A stretch of DNA of 64,000 nucleotides, from NCBI RefSeq assembly GCF_020085105.1, contig NC_058063.1, positions 16,601,262 to 16,665,261 on the forward strand. The letters are read 5' to 3'. Under the pieces are notes generated by a model. The model was not told where the DNA came from, ran no database searches, and was given only the letters and a program-made list of their open reading frames with translations. Below, piece by piece: positions 35,426 to 48,455 of the stretch (the first letter of the stretch is position 1; each line of letters begins with the position of its first letter). Source of the stretch: Siniperca chuatsi (Eukaryota; Chordata; Actinopteri; Centrarchiformes; Sinipercidae). The translations under genes and the position numbers were made by a program.

Positions 35426-37053
35426 CAGTGGGTATGGAAAGTATTCAGACCCCTTTAAATTTTTTACTCTTTGTTTTATTGCAGCCATTTGCTAAAATCA
35501 AAAAAGTTCATTTTATTTCTCATTAATGTACACTCCGCACCCCATCTTGACAGAAAAAAACAGAAATGTAGAAATTTTTACAAATTTATTAAAAAAGAAA
35601 AACCGAAATATCACATGGTCATAAGTATTCAGACCCTTTGCTGTGATACTCATATTTAACTCACATGCTGTCCATTTCTTCTGATCCTCCTTGAGATGGT
35701 TTTGCGCCTTCATTGGAGTCCAGCTGTGTTTAATTAAACTGATTGGACTTGATTAGGAAAGGCACACACCTGTCTATATAAGACCGTACAGCTCACAGTG
35801 CATGTCAGAGCAAATGAGAATCATGAGGTCAAAGGAACTGCCCAAGGAGCTCAGAGACAGACTTGTGGCAAGGCACGGATCTGGCCAAGGTTACAAAAGA
35901 ATTTCTGCAGCACTCAAGGTTCCTAAGAGCACAGTGGTCGCCATAATCCTTAAGTGGAAGAAGTTTGGGATGACCAGAACTCTTCCTAGACCTGGCCATC
36001 CAGCCAAACCGAGCAATCGTGGGAGAAGAGCCTTGGTGAGAGAGGTAAAGAAGAACCCAAAAATCACTGTGGCTGAGCTCCAGAGATGCAGTAGGGAGAT
36101 GGGAGAAAGTTCCAGAAAGTCAACTATCACTGCAGCCCTCCACCAGTCGGGGCTTTATGGCAGAGTGGCCCGACGGAAGCCTCTCCTCAGTGCAAGACAT
36201 GAAAGCCTGCATAGTTTGCCAAAAAACACATGAAGGACTCTCAGACTATGAGAAATAAGATCCTCTGGTCTGATGAGACCAAGATTGAACTTTTTGGCGT
36301 TAATTCTAAGCAGTATGTGTGGAGAAAACCAGGCACTGCTCATCACCTGCCCAATACAATCCCAACAGTGAAACATGGTGATGGCAGCATCATGCTATGG
36401 GGGTGTCTTTCAGCTGCAGGGACAGGACGACTGGTTGCAATTGAAGGAAAGATGAATGCGGCTAAGTACAGAGATATTCTGGAAGAAAACCTCTTCCAGA
36501 GTGCTCAGGACCTCAGATTGGGCCGAAGGTTCACCTTCCAACAAGACAATGACCCTAAGCACACAGCTAAAATAACAAAGGAGTGGCTTCAGAACAACTC
36601 TGTGACCATTCTTGACTGGCCCAGCCAGAGCCCTGACCTAAACCCAATTGAGCATCTCTGGAGAGACCTGAATGGCTGTCCACCAACGTTCACCATCCAA
36701 CCTGACGGAACTGGAAAGGATCTGCAAGGAAGAATGGCAGAGGATCCTCAAATCCAGGTGTGAAAAACTTGTTGCATCATTCCCAAGAAGACTCATGGCT
36801 GTACTAGCTCAAAAGGGTGCTTCTACTCAATACTGAGCAAAGGGTCTGAATACTTATGACCATGCGATATTTCAGTTTCTTTTTTAATAAATTTGTAAAA
36901 ATTTCTACATTTCTGGGTTTTTTTCTGTCAAGATGGGGTGCTTAGTGTACATTAATGAGAAATGAAATTAACTTTTTTTGATTTTAGCAAATGGCTGCAA
37001 TGAAAAAAAGAGTGAAAAATTTAAAGGGGTCTGAATACTTTCCATACCCACTG
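35426..37053 (+). mobile_element. Tc1-like DNA transposon nested in the LINE
   Basis: 1628 bp element bounded by terminal inverted repeats: CAGTGGGTATGGAAAGTATT at the left (35426) and its reverse complement ending at 37053. The inverted region is about 200 bp per side, including a repeated TATTCAGACCC motif near each inner end. The left flank is TA; the right flank no longer reads TA. Length and structure are those of a standard Tc1 element. Confidence 0.95.
35802..36833 (+). pseudogene. Tc1 transposase, frameshifted
   Basis: The ATG at 35802 opens a frame with the paired-like helix-turn-helix (RISAALKVPKSTV). A one-base loss near 36195-36230 shifts it into the DDE domain frame at 36230-36763, which contains [17 protein letters not shown] and NPIEHLW. 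Thirty-four residues separate the second D and the E, the DD34E signature of Tc1. A second frameshift near 36675 moves the C terminus to another frame. The enzyme is not functional, although all catalytic residues are present. Confidence 0.9.
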
Positions 37054-38226
37054 ACCCTATAGTAGATCTCCCATTGCTTGGCAGAAAGAACAAAGATAAG
37101 GAGCTTATTTTACATCCACAGATAATACAGGCCTATATAGAAAGTATCTACTACAGCTATGTTCACATTTATACAGATCAAAGAACGCAGCTAACAAAAT
37201 TGGTATTTCATTCATAGTTCCAGATTTCAACATTAAAATTGGCAAACAAATCAGGGATGGGGTATCGGTGTATACAGGGGAGATGCTGGCAATTTTGTCA
37301 GCATTGCAACGGGTTGAAGATGTGAGACCTTTTGAGAGCAGTAATATGCTCTGATTCCAGCTCGTCATCAATCAGGTTGAAGCACAGCCATTCAGACAGC
37401 AGACCAGATGTCTTAATAGAGAAACAGCAAACACTCTATAGAATTCAAATGATGGGGCTAAATATGACATTTGTATGGATACCAGCACATATAGGAATCA
37501 AAGGAAATGAAATAGCTGACAAGTGTGCAAAAGAAGCCAGAAAAACGAATCGCATCTACTCTATCAAAGAGTTTCCCTTCGGGGATCAATAAAGTATTTC
37601 TGATTCTGACATTGACATTACAGCAGCCCTTAGTAAAACGGAAATGAAAACCACAGTTAAGGATAAGTTGAAAGAAAGGTGGCAAAAGCAGTGGAAAGAG
37701 GAAACAATAATAACCAGGCTATGTTTTGGTCATACAGAATTAAATAGCACATTATGTAAAATAGGAAAACATAATACAGGAAGATGTACATTCTGTGATC
37801 AAGAAAAAACTTTGGAACATGTTATGATTTACTGTCCAAAATATGATGCTGAGAGAAGAGAACTGACACTGAACCTTAAAGAAATAAAGATGAGGTTTGA
37901 TTTACGAGGTCTTTTACAAAGAAGTTCTAGAGAGAAATGTTATCTATTGTTTCATTATCTTAGAGAACAAATTAATTAAGATAAAGAGAATATAACTATG
38001 GTGTGTTTATTGTATTTATTTTATTTAAATTTTGATAGATTTTTCTCATTTTCTTATCTTTAATAATTAGTGAATGTATAGTTAGATCCACACTCCATTC
38101 CAGTTGGTGGCGGTAATGCACCATAATGTTGATTGCCAACTGCTATACAACTTTAAGAATCTGAAGAAGAAGAAGAAGAAGAGCAGCAACCTTCCTGGTT
38201 TTTCATGAAACTGGTTTTTCAGTGAA

Positions 38227-41200
38227 ATGGCTGGCAAGCAACAACATCAACTTGAGGAGCAACAGTTCTACTGTTCAGTATGTCTGGACCTGTTAAAAGA
38301 GCCAGTCACCATTCCCTGTGGACACAGTTACTGCAGAGGCTGTATTGAAGTTTGCTGGGACCAGAGAGAGGAGAAGGGAACGTACAGCTGCCCTCAGTGC
38401 AGGGAGACCTTCAGTCCCAGGCCTGTTCTGAGGAGGAACAACATGCTGGCTGAGGTGAGGGCCGAATTATAGTACATTGACAGGAGAGGTGTTTGTACCT
38501 GCTCGTACCTTTACTTAACAGATAGTATTCACCTAGATTGTTATATTCCCTACTTTGTCCTGTAAATATACTTAAACCACTGTAGTCCTTTCTTCCTCTT
38601 TTTGTGTTGCCCCCTTGTGTCTCCACTCACTGAATCCAAATGTCTTCTTTGTGTTAAAATACAAACTGTAATAGAAAAAAGGAGTGGTTTTAGTCAAAAC
38701 AGTAATGTATTTTGATAAAAATGTCAACTTATTTTTTAATCATTAAAATAACAAATATACTTATGTGCTGCCTTGGCCTTGGCAGAAGTATGCTCTAGAG
38801 CTAGCTAGATTGTGACTGATAAATCATCAGGGCCAATGTTAGGCCAATATTATCCTTTTGGATATAATATATATTACACCAAATAGTGTAAAAATGTCAG
38901 TAAAGAAATGCCAAAGATTTGTGGGAGGTCATTTTGAATCTATTTCCATTACATACTGCAGTTTATCCAACAGAGAGCACTGACTAGTTTATTTTCAACT
39001 TATACATATCTTGGTCACAATTCTTTAAAAAAAACTAAATACAGGGGTCAAAAAATGTTCTTTGTTATGCATTACTTCAACAAATAATGACTAGTATAGT
39101 GTTATTTAATTCTAATTTCTATTGGTATTGACCTTTTTAGATTAGAGCTAATTTCACCCAAAACTAATTGGTCATCAGTGACTGACCTCACTACTTTCCT
39201 GTCATTCCAGGTTGTTGAAATGTTGAAGAGAACAAGCACCCAGCAGGCTGCTCCCCCTGCTGCTGTGGCCTGTGCCGGCCCGGAAGATGTCGCCTGTGAT
39301 TTCTGCTGTGGGAAACGAAACAAAGCCACGACGTCTTGCCTGACGTGTTTGGCATCTTACTGTCCAGCTCACCTCGAGCCTCACTACAGTGTTCCTGTGT
39401 TGAAGAAGCACCAGCTGGTCTCGGCTACAGTCCCCCTACAGGAAAAGATGTGTACGAAGCACAACAAGCTGATGGAGGTCTACTGTCAGACAGACAAGCA
39501 GCTTGTTTGCTCTCTGTGCAATCTAGATGAGCATAAGGGCCACACAACAACTTCTATTTCAGTACAGAAGGCTGAGACACAGGTAGAAACAAAATCTCTC
39601 AGACTGAAGCCTGAAGGGTTTTAAAATCTAACACATTCACTTCTCTGTCCACATTGTTCCTTCAGTATTTCCAAAGCACATGTGGCCATAACACATACTC
39701 ATTAATGACTAACAAGTCTTTTCATGTTTGTTCTCCTCTGTTAAGCTCGTCCTGACATGTCAAATGGAAAAAAATACATAATTTGAATGTAGTTTTAATT
39801 ACTTTAATTTCTCCTCCAGTCTCACAAGAAATAATCATGCTTTCCTTCCTTCCAGAAACATCTGGTTTTGAGTCAAAAGAAAGTCCAGGAGAGAGCCCAG
39901 CAGAGAGAGAAGGAGCTGAAGGAGCTGAAACAAGCTGAAGAGAATCTCAAGGTGTGAAAAAGATATATGTAGGGGTATATGAGTCTGTGTGTCTGCAAGA
40001 GGGTCTCAGAGCTAAATGGGATGTGTTGTTAAAGGAATTGTAATAATTAATAGATCTTAATTAATTTTGAAATGCTGAGGACAATCTGTACAGGAATAAC
40101 ATTTACCTTGGGCATGTTTTATATATTACATCACTACAGACACAGACAGTATCATAAGACAATGAATAGACATAACAATGTTTATTTGTATGTTTGGGTC
40201 TTAGTTGCAGCTTCCATTTTAACCTGAACTGAACTCTTAACTTGGCACCTTGCATAAAGAATATAGGCAGTATGTTGGACATATTCCCAATTTTCCACAC
40301 TGATGAATGGTTCTTAACTCTTTTATGAATCTGCAATAACTGATTGTGTTTTTTGGCCACTTGTGGGCAGCGGAAATAAGTTGTGAACACAACACTGAAA
40401 TATATACGTACCTTTTTTTAAGTTGATATGGCAAACTTGTTAGCAAACAGTTGCTTATTTACACATCCAGCAGACATTGAGCAAGATTATCGTTAATTTG
40501 GAGCTGTGTTTCTGGCCACCTCCAATATTCACCCTCTTTAAGCTCTATTTGATCTCAACTCCTGAGGGAAATATGTGGATCTTCAGCTGCTAAATGCTCC
40601 ACTGTGTTCACTAGCTAGTCGCTAACAGCTGCCTGTCTGCTGTTTGGTGCTGAGCAGGTAGTGTACAGTGGGTTTTAAGAGCTTTTTCACTGAAAACAGC
40701 TGCCTGCTCTGGCTGAAAACGACGCTGTGAGAGTGAACCAAAACAGTAAAGTTGCGGACCGGACAGCTAAACAATGAGCTGAAACTCACTATAAAGCGCA
40801 GTAAAGCACGAGGGGAGCTGTAGATTCAGGTGATAATTCTCTCTAGGTTAATCTTTACAAGCAACCCCTTTCACATTGTCACGTTGTTTTCACATTCTAA
40901 TTTGATACATTGTTATTATAGGAAATATTGATTTATAGCTGATTTAAGTCCATTTTCTGAAGGAAATTCTTCATAATTGTACAACCAAAGTTCCTGCTCA
41001 CTTTTCCTTTCACTGGAAAAATGGTGTGGATTCAGAAAGACCCAGGCAAGCAGTCCTTATAAACTGCAGTACAAAATGTAATACATTTCTGATTTGATCC
41101 CCAAGAGGAAGTCCCCTTTTTTTTTTGGTGCTAGGGAGGTCAAAGGTCAGGACCAGCTTGTGAACAGTGGGTGAGGTTTATTATGTTGTTTAGTCGTGTT

Positions 41201-43086
41201 TTGGCTAAAAAGAAATGCAACTTTTAAATGAGAAACCAACAGAGTTGTGCCCAGACTGCGCTGAAGGACTGTGACAAGATCTTCGCCGAACTGATCTCCT
41301 CCATGCAGAGAAGACATAAAGAGGTGAAGCAGCTGATCAGAGACCAGGAGAAAACTGCAGTCACTCAGGCTGAGGAGCTTCAGCTGCAGCTGGAGCGGGA
41401 GATCATTAAGTTGAGGAGGAGAGGCACCGAACTGGAACAGCTGTCACGTACTGATGATCACATCCATTTGATTCAGGTACCAACACTTTTAGTGTTGTCT
41501 TTTGACTTTTTAAAGTTGTTGTCTTAAAGATTTTTATTTATTTATTTTTGACATTTCTGCCAAAAGTACAGCCTCCAGGTCTTGAACTGCAGCCCAAAAA
41601 ACACACAGTTTGGACAGTTGTGGCGGTTGAAAACAGTTCCATCTACTGGCCAAAAAGGGACATTGCAACAGATCATGACCATGGAGTAAACCTGTTCGGG
41701 ATCATAGTTAGATTTTCATATAAAAGGGTGAATAAGAAATAGATGGAATATAAGTAGGATAATTAATTTAAAAAAAATTATTATATGTATATATTTTCAT
41801 CAAGTGGCAATGTGTACCTATAATAAATGCCTAAAAAGACACTGCAATTGAACTTAAATAAAAGCCAAGGCATTAAAGGAAAGCACTCTCTGTACATCAA
41901 TTGATACAGTAATCGGTGACTGCTAAAACTATCTCATTGTTATTGAGTTAAATCCTTATCTGCCTTAAAGTCTTCATTTAAAAGAAACTACGGACAAGTA
42001 GTGAAATATTCTGAATAACAACCAATAATTACTCTGAATAAGGTGCAAGATGCTGACTTTTCTAACTCAAACTATCTCTATTTGCATGCATCTTGCCAAT
42101 ATGTTTTTAATGTATTGTTTTTATGTCTTTGACCTCTGTCTGTTTCTCCTCAGATTTTCCAGTCTCTCTCCACCTCCTGTGACTCTCCAGACTTTTCACC
42201 TGGTGCTGGTCCTCCGCGATCCTTCAGAGATGTGACCGACTGCGTGTCTGAGCTGAGAGATAAATTAGAGACTGCCCTAAGAGACACATGGCCCAGGATC
42301 TCTGCTACAGGTAACATGGAAATAGACAAATTCTGACTCATATAATGGCTATATTCATGTCCAGTGGTTTTTAAAAATGACTGTATTGTTTCTTCCTTAG
42401 TCTCTTATGTTGACTTCTCACTACCGCCGGCACCGAAAAGCAGAGAAGAGTTTTTACGTTGTAAGAAATTCAGTTAAACTCCTTTTACTTTAATGCAATG
42501 ATCAACACCATTTGGCACTGGGTTTGTTGTTAATACTCACTTTGTTTTCCTGGCAGATTGCTGTCCCCTCACACTGGATGTGACCTCAAACTACCCCTAT
42601 CTCAAAGTGATATGCAACAACCGCAGGGTGAGGCCTTCACCAAGCCCATATGCTGCTGAGCCAGACAGGTTTACTAAGTTTCCTCAGGTGCTGTGTAGAG
42701 AGGGTTTGTCAGAGCGATGTTACTGGGAGGTAGAGGGGTATGCTCGCACTCTGTCAGCAGCAGTGGCATATAAGGACATCGACCGAACATCAGATGGGTC
42801 ACAGTTTGGAAACAATGACAAGTCCTGGAGTTTAGAGTGCACAGCAAACGGTTACTCATTCCATCACAATAATGTAGAAACGGCAGTGTCAGGCCCTCAC
42901 TCCTACACGATTGGAGTGTATCTGGATTATAAAGCAGGCACTCTGTGTTTTTATCATGTCTCTGACCCGATGGTTCTCCTTCACAAAGTCCAGACCACGT
43001 TCACCCAGCCTCTTTATCCTGGGCTTGGGCTAAAGTATGAGTGGTATGATGTTGGAGTGTTTGCAGAGCTGGTCAAGTTATGGTAG
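38227..43086 (+). CDS. TRIM family E3 ubiquitin ligase (finTRIM-like), complete
   Basis: Seven exons: 38227-38454, 39211-39582, 39856-39951 (96 bp), 41243-41476 (234 bp), 42154-42310, 42401-42460 and 42557-43086; 1677 nt, 558 residues. The 96 and 234 bp coiled-coil exons are the lengths classic for TRIM genes. RING C3HC4 (CSVC at 16-19, CGH, CRGC, CPQC), then two B-boxes in exon 2 (CDFC..CLTC..H and CTKH..CSLC..H), a coiled coil (exons 3-4) and C-terminal PRY-SPRY (exon 7, WEVEG and LDYKAGTL). It should ubiquitinate targets chosen by SPRY; fish relatives are often virus-induced (family knowledge). A LINE lies within 50 bp upstream of the start codon, so transcription probably starts in or beyond it. 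This is the only intact TRIM gene among the three units. Confidence 0.9.
40430..40850 (+). repeat. Family R repeat in TRIM intron 3
   Basis: Diverged copy of the repeat at 207-650: TTTACACATCCAGCAGAC near 40460 and CTAGCTAGTCGCTAAC near 40612. Non-coding. The rest of the intron (39952-41242) shows nothing else identifiable. Confidence 0.55.
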
Positions 43087-43859
43087 TAAAAGTGTGTCTG
43101 TGTGTAATAGCAATCTGAAGATTTTTTTTTTTCTGTGCTGCAACAACAATTCCCACTGATCCCAAAAAAGTCCCAAAAAACTGAAAATAAATAAATAAAT
43201 AATAAAAAAAATGACTGCAACTATTTAGTACATAGCTCCATAGCTTTTGCATTGTACCATGAAATATTCGTTTTCCTCTATTAACTGCTCCATTGGTGTT
43301 GAGAGCAAAGAAATCTGTAATCCACAAACACTTTAGAATTTGCACAAAAAACAGATTTATTTTCTTCATTTCCCATTTTATAATAACTTCCTTCATGTCC
43401 CCTCCAGCACTTTGTAATAGACGAATATATAATAGTAATAGAAAGTTTGTATCATTCTGCTTTGCTGTTCAGATGTAATTAAGTAAGGAAGGTGTAAACC
43501 TTGTGATAAAACTTGTCTCAGCCTGAATAAAGTAAATCCATGCAATCACATACCGTATGTTTGTTTACTCAAGAAAAGCCTTTGTTTGCTTTTTGTTGGT
43601 GGTTGAGCATGACATTAATCTAAAGGCTTATCCAGCATTTCTCCATCCCTGGCAAGAAAGAAAAATGCAACTTGCAAGTTACTGCAAGTGCTGAATCCCT
43701 AAAGTGGTTTTGAATATTATCAGTTTCAGTCCAAAATAAATATGTTTACTGTTATGTCTTGATAATTATACAATGCATTGTAAAACCTTGATAATGGATT
43801 ATGCATTAAAAAATACATTTAATTGCATTGTTTATATGGAAGATTTGATCTGGTTTATA

Positions 43860-44113
43860 TCCACGCAGTAGTTAGCACTGTCATCTTACAGCAAGAGGGT
43901 CCTGGGTTTGAAGTTTCTCTGCTCCCCATGTCTGCGTGGGTTTTCTGAGGGTGCTCTGGTTTCCTCCCACAGTCAATCAGGTTTAGGTTAATTCTCTATA
44001 AGTGGGAATGGGAGTGTAGACATTTGTCTCTCCATATAGTATGTGTTTGCCTGTAATACACTGGCGACCTACTCAGTTTGTACCCTCGCCTCTTGCCCAG
44101 TGTGTATGGATGG
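43860..44113 (+). mobile_element. Decayed tRNA-derived SINE
   Basis: Degenerate version of the element at 25205-25597 in the opposite orientation: GGTCCTGGGTTTGAAG (B box region), GGTTTCCTCCCACAGTC, TTAGGTTAATTCTCTA and ACACTGGCGACCT in order. Inactive. Confidence 0.65.
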
Positions 44114-44191
44114 ATTGATTTCATTTAAAAATGAAACAAGATGAAATGAAATTACAATGAAATAAAATACAACAAAAATTGACAAGAAATA

Positions 44192-44719
44192 TTCACTATA
44201 TGACCAAAAGTATGGACACACCTGCCTTTTTGTGTGCTTTTGGTCTGGCGCTGTTTTTCATCGATCGGGGTGGGCCCCTTTCTTTCAGTGAAGCGGAATC
44301 TGAAGCCTAGCGCATACAGTGATATTTTAGACAGCTTTAGGTTTAGGGAAGCTCTTTTCCTGTTTCAACATGACAATGCCCATGTGCACAAAGTATGGTC
44401 CATAAAGAAATGGTTTTCCCAGTTTGGTGTAAAGAACGGAGCCCTGACCTCAATCCATCACCTTTGGGATGAGCCAGTATGTGAGTGAGCTGGGCCTTAT
44501 TGCCTAACATCCAATACTCAACCTCACTAATGCTCTTGTGGCTGGATGGGAGCAAATCCCTGCAACCACGTTCCAAAATCTTGTGGAAAGTCTTCCCACA
44601 AGAGTGGAGGCTGTTATAGCTGCAGATTATGCAGATTAATGCCCATGATTACAGAATGACATGTTCAGCAATCTCACATGGGTGCAATATTTGTGTCTAC
44701 ATACTTTTGGCCATGTAGT
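44192..44719 (+). mobile_element. Internally deleted mariner/Tc1-like element
   Basis: Terminal inverted repeats CACTATATGACCAAAAGTATG (left) and the matching CATACTTTTGGCCATGTAGTG (right). Between them are transposase scraps: HDNAHVHK with IKKWF and later SLPTRVEAV-like codons. At ~530 bp it is a deletion derivative. A second fragment of the same family lies reversed at 47335-47515. Confidence 0.75.
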
Positions 44720-47700
44720 GTGGTTTTGAGATATCTATATAAAATATCATCTACCACTTTGATACAATGCGGAAGAACAGTTTTGTTTGTGGATGCTCAA
44801 AGCAGAGATCTGCATGTCTACCATTAGGGAAACATATTTTTGTACTTTGGGAGAACTAACCCTTTAAGTCGACACTACATATATGGAATTCCTCGCTCGA
44901 CTCATGAGGATGTTGACACACTGCCAGGGCAGAGGTAGGCCAGGTAATGGGGACACACCTTCCCCTCTCACTACACTACATGTTACAGCAAGCACGACAA
45001 ATCAATGACAGGGAGAGAGGAAAGAGAGAGTGGGTGGGGGGAAAACGTGGTGAGAAGAAAAGGTGAAAAGGAAGAAAATATAACATTTACAACAGATTCA
45101 GACCTCTTTTCCAGCCCTTGGGGTCTTCTTTCGTCTACTGGGATTTACAGTCGATGACTTGGTGAGTTTGTCTCATTTTCCTGTCTCACATTCACGAGTC
45201 TGTGTTGGTTTCTGTCAGTAACAACACTGTGGTTACAACTGCCAACAAATCACTGCAATCAACCATAGTTACTGCTACTGTTGGAGGTTTTGAGTTCTTT
45301 TTCTGCAGTTTGTTGCTGTACAAGTGTGTGAATATACATGTGGTTTTCATGTGGTCTTGTGACATTGTCAGGTTCATTTGACATCTGTCTCTGTGTCAAT
45401 TTCAAATAAATCAGTACTTACAGTACTCTATGTGTTGTACAGTTTCTGTTTGTATGGGTTTTCTTTGTAGGCAGAACAGGGGAGTTTTAGTAGGCATGTG
45501 TGTGAGTCACCCAGTACACACAAAAACACCTTTTGAGTCAGTCAGATTTATAGTCTGTGATGTGGTAATTTGTTTTACAGGGAGCTCTGTTTGTACAAAT
45601 GATAAGAAAAAGCAAAAAAAGGGGAAGAAAACAAACTAATTATTTTTAATCTAGGGTTAAAAAATACTGCCACTCATAAGAGGAACAGGAACAGAAAAGA
45701 CTCAACATAGACTGTTATAGTCTATAATGAGTCTGCAATGTCTCATTGTTTGGCCATTGCACAATATGACAGTTTGACTGGCTGCTGCTGCTTTCATGCC
45801 ACTGTCAATGTGGTTTGACCGGCTTTTGGTAAACACTGGCCATGTGGTTCCATTTCTTTGTCTCTCTCTTAAATGCTCTTATCCATCAATATTTCATTTG
45901 AAAACAGTTGCAAGTACATCTGCGGTAGAACAAAAAAATAGAAAATGAATACCTAACGCATCATCAGCATAAAAAATGTTGCATATATTTTTAAGAAAAA
46001 GTCTTTTATTGCTGGTGATGCCTATTTTTTAATCCTTCATTCAAAAAATAGTGAAATCACATCTTCTCTCGGCCACATAGTTTATTGCATTTTTAGTCAC
46101 CACAATTATCATGACAACATGATGGTTTTATTGAATTAGTATTGCACAAAAATGTTAATTCTCTCTATAGCATTGTGCTGTTTTCAAATGTGGTTTATAA
46201 ATTGACTTAACTTTAAATAGTCTGTTTTTCAGTGTAAAATCAAACCAAAGCAAAAAAGTGCCAAATCCCTAAATTAATTTATAATTAACTTGCTTTTCTC
46301 ATTTTTCTAAAGCAGAAGAGACCATTTTTAAGGTCCCACCCCCTAGATGTAAAACCAATCAAATGCTTAAAGCTTCCTCTTTAATGTACAACAGCACCAC
46401 AACAGCATGTACTATATGCTATAGGAACAGTACTAAAAGTAAATGTATTCAAAACCCAACAAATGTCTCAGTGTTTATATCATCTGGTGTGCACTCGCTT
46501 ACCACTACAGCCAATTACACACTCATTTACATTATAATAATCCATAATTACTGTTGCTAAGAAATATCATAAGGTTTGGTTGGCAGATGTGGGTGTGAAT
46601 ATCTGATCATATGCACAAGTGTACTGCATAGTTTGAGTGTCAGCAGTCTTAAGGGTGTGCTCTGAAACTAATAGTCAAGATATGTTGAACAAGTAATGAC
46701 ATGTCAGTTTTTATAACATTTTTCCAGTAACATGAAATAGCTATAGTCAATATTTTGCCTGGCAGGAGTCTATGCGATAAATACAAGAGCATTAGCTGTT
46801 GAATGAACTGTATTGTATAAAACTATATAGAACTACAGTTCATGTTGAATGATGAACAAACACCCAGTGCAACAGCGTGGCACATTGATGTGTTTTTAAT
46901 AGTTTTTGAACAACAATGGAGGTCTATGGCACAGAGGAATAAAATATATAAGGTTTTAGATACACATACAATACTTGTTAGTAGGATACATTGGTGGTTT
47001 CATGAGGTCTACTGAATAATAAGAAAAATATAGAATAATGACCTGACATATCCTTTAAAGATTTACACTGGCTTTCAGTTAGTCATAGGATAGATTGTAA
47101 AGTAGTGCTATCAGTTTATAAATCCCTTGAAAAATATAAACCTGTGGGTTCCCTATACTTTAACGAAGCATCCATCTTGTGGTACCCTAGTCAGAGCTGA
47201 TAATGGTGAAGTTGCATTCACAGTAGTTACACAGATGGAATCGACTTCCTGATGTAAACTAACTTTTAAAACTATATTTGAAAATTTTTATTTCCATTTA
47301 ATCGCTTTAGGACAACTCATTACTGCACTGTAACTGTGCACTACAGTATGTTGACACCCAAACATTTTACTCATATGTGATTGTTGAACATCTTATTTCA
47401 AAACCATGAGCATTAATCTGCTGCTGTAACAGTCTCCACTCTTCTAGGAAGGCTTTCCACAAGATTTTGGAACCTGTCAGCAGAGATTTGCTTCCATTCA
47501 GCTACAAGACAAAAAATATCAAAAGTAAAAGTACACTTTGTGCAGCAGAATGGCCCCTATCAGAATTATATATTATTATATAATATAACCAGATTTAATT
47601 GTATGCATTTTGATGCATAAACACAGAAGAAGCATTTTAATATTGCAGTTAGTCTAGGTAGAGCTAATTTTATCTACTTACTGTTGGGCAGTAATCTGTA

Positions 47701-48455
47701 CCAATGCATCATATTTTATAAAGTGATCGTGTTTTGTATGTAAAATCTCAATCTGCAAAGTAACCACTAACTATAGCTATTTGAGTAAAAAGTACAATAT
47801 TTCCCTCTAAAATTGAGTGAAGTATATGTAACAGAAAGTACAAGAAAAGTGGAAGAAAGTGGAAGTACAAAATTGTATCTCAAAAACGTAAAAGTTGGAC
47901 TAAAGTACAATTCTTGAGCAAATGTTATCAATGATTGTTGCTCTCCACTCGTGTCTGATCTTGTTGTTTAGGAATTAAAAGTCCCTGTTAAAACCTGTTA
48001 TACTTGCGTCACACTCCTACGCTTTCCTGCCGAAATACATAACTGTAATGTCAAACAGAGGCCTGTGCCAGATAAAACATGGAGTACGAGTCAGAGGTTA
48101 GGCTCTTTATTAGTCAGAAAATCTCTAAAAGCTGTTAGTCACTTTGTGATAAAGTAGGTTGGTGCCAGGAGAAAAATGCTTCTACTAGTTACTTGTTTGG
48201 GAAACTGTACTGGAAATACTGTCTTCTATTGATTATTAATTTTAAAAAGCACACTTTCGAGGTTTGCTTTGTAAGTATTTTTATAATGTCTAAACAGTGA
48301 TACAGCAGAAACATTTTTTTAGAAGGAAAACAGTGTTCTCTAATATTTTTATGTTTTCTTACTTTATGTCCCATAAAAGATAGAATTAAATGTACTGACT
48401 CAAACCTTTGATGAAAATCATTCACTAATATCCTCTCTTTGACAGGTCAACAAAA
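44720..48455. other. Intergenic region before the receptor genes
   Basis: No gene identified. It contains a LINE reverse transcriptase C-terminal scrap on the plus strand (about 47060-47280, codons for HWLSVSHRIDCKV), a reversed mariner-like remnant (47335-47515) and an AT-rich repeat relative (47520-47925). A possible 5' UTR exon ending in GTGAGT near 45163 is only a guess. Confidence 0.45.
47335..47515 (-). mobile_element. Mariner/Tc1-like remnant
   Basis: On the minus strand it matches the 3' part of the element at 44192-44719 (CAAAATCTTGTGGAAAG and ACTGTTACAGCAGC-type blocks, then a terminal-repeat relic). Only the end is present. Confidence 0.65.

Larger units (their letters stand above)
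34277..38183 (+). mobile_element. RNase H-bearing LINE (I/Nimb-like), inserted 5' of the unit C TRIM gene
   Basis: An ORF1-like region rich in charge lies at 34400-34960. A piece of the AP endonuclease (QETWLKP) lies at 35020-35220. The RT is missing. An RNase H domain (about 37120-37550, with YTD, CSDSSSS and IKGNEIADKCAKEA) follows, then a C-terminal zinc knuckle (CTFCDQ, H, C) at 37640-37979. The 3' end contains CCAGTTGGTGGCGGTAATGC and a (GAA)n tail. The direct repeat CAGCAACC at 34269-34276 and 38184-38191 looks like the target duplication. Stops and frameshifts make it inactive. A Tc1 element is nested inside (35426-37053), and a short tail fragment of another LINE sits at 37571-37609. 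Confidence 0.8.
32438..43086 (+). repeat. Third, diverged unit C (left part only)
   Basis: The MITE and following sequence of units A and B recur here with lower identity (32438 to about 33170, then 34020-34276). Homology continues into a complete TRIM gene from 38227. The macrodomain-GIMAP part of the unit is absent. C probably represents the older TRIM locus from which the A and B TRIM remnants derive; this polarity is inference. Confidence 0.65.

Noticed and set aside
37332-37979. Host RNase H or zinc-finger genes
   Set aside because: They are the C-terminal part of the LINE interrupted by the Tc1 element; the domain order and repeat-type 3' end show this.
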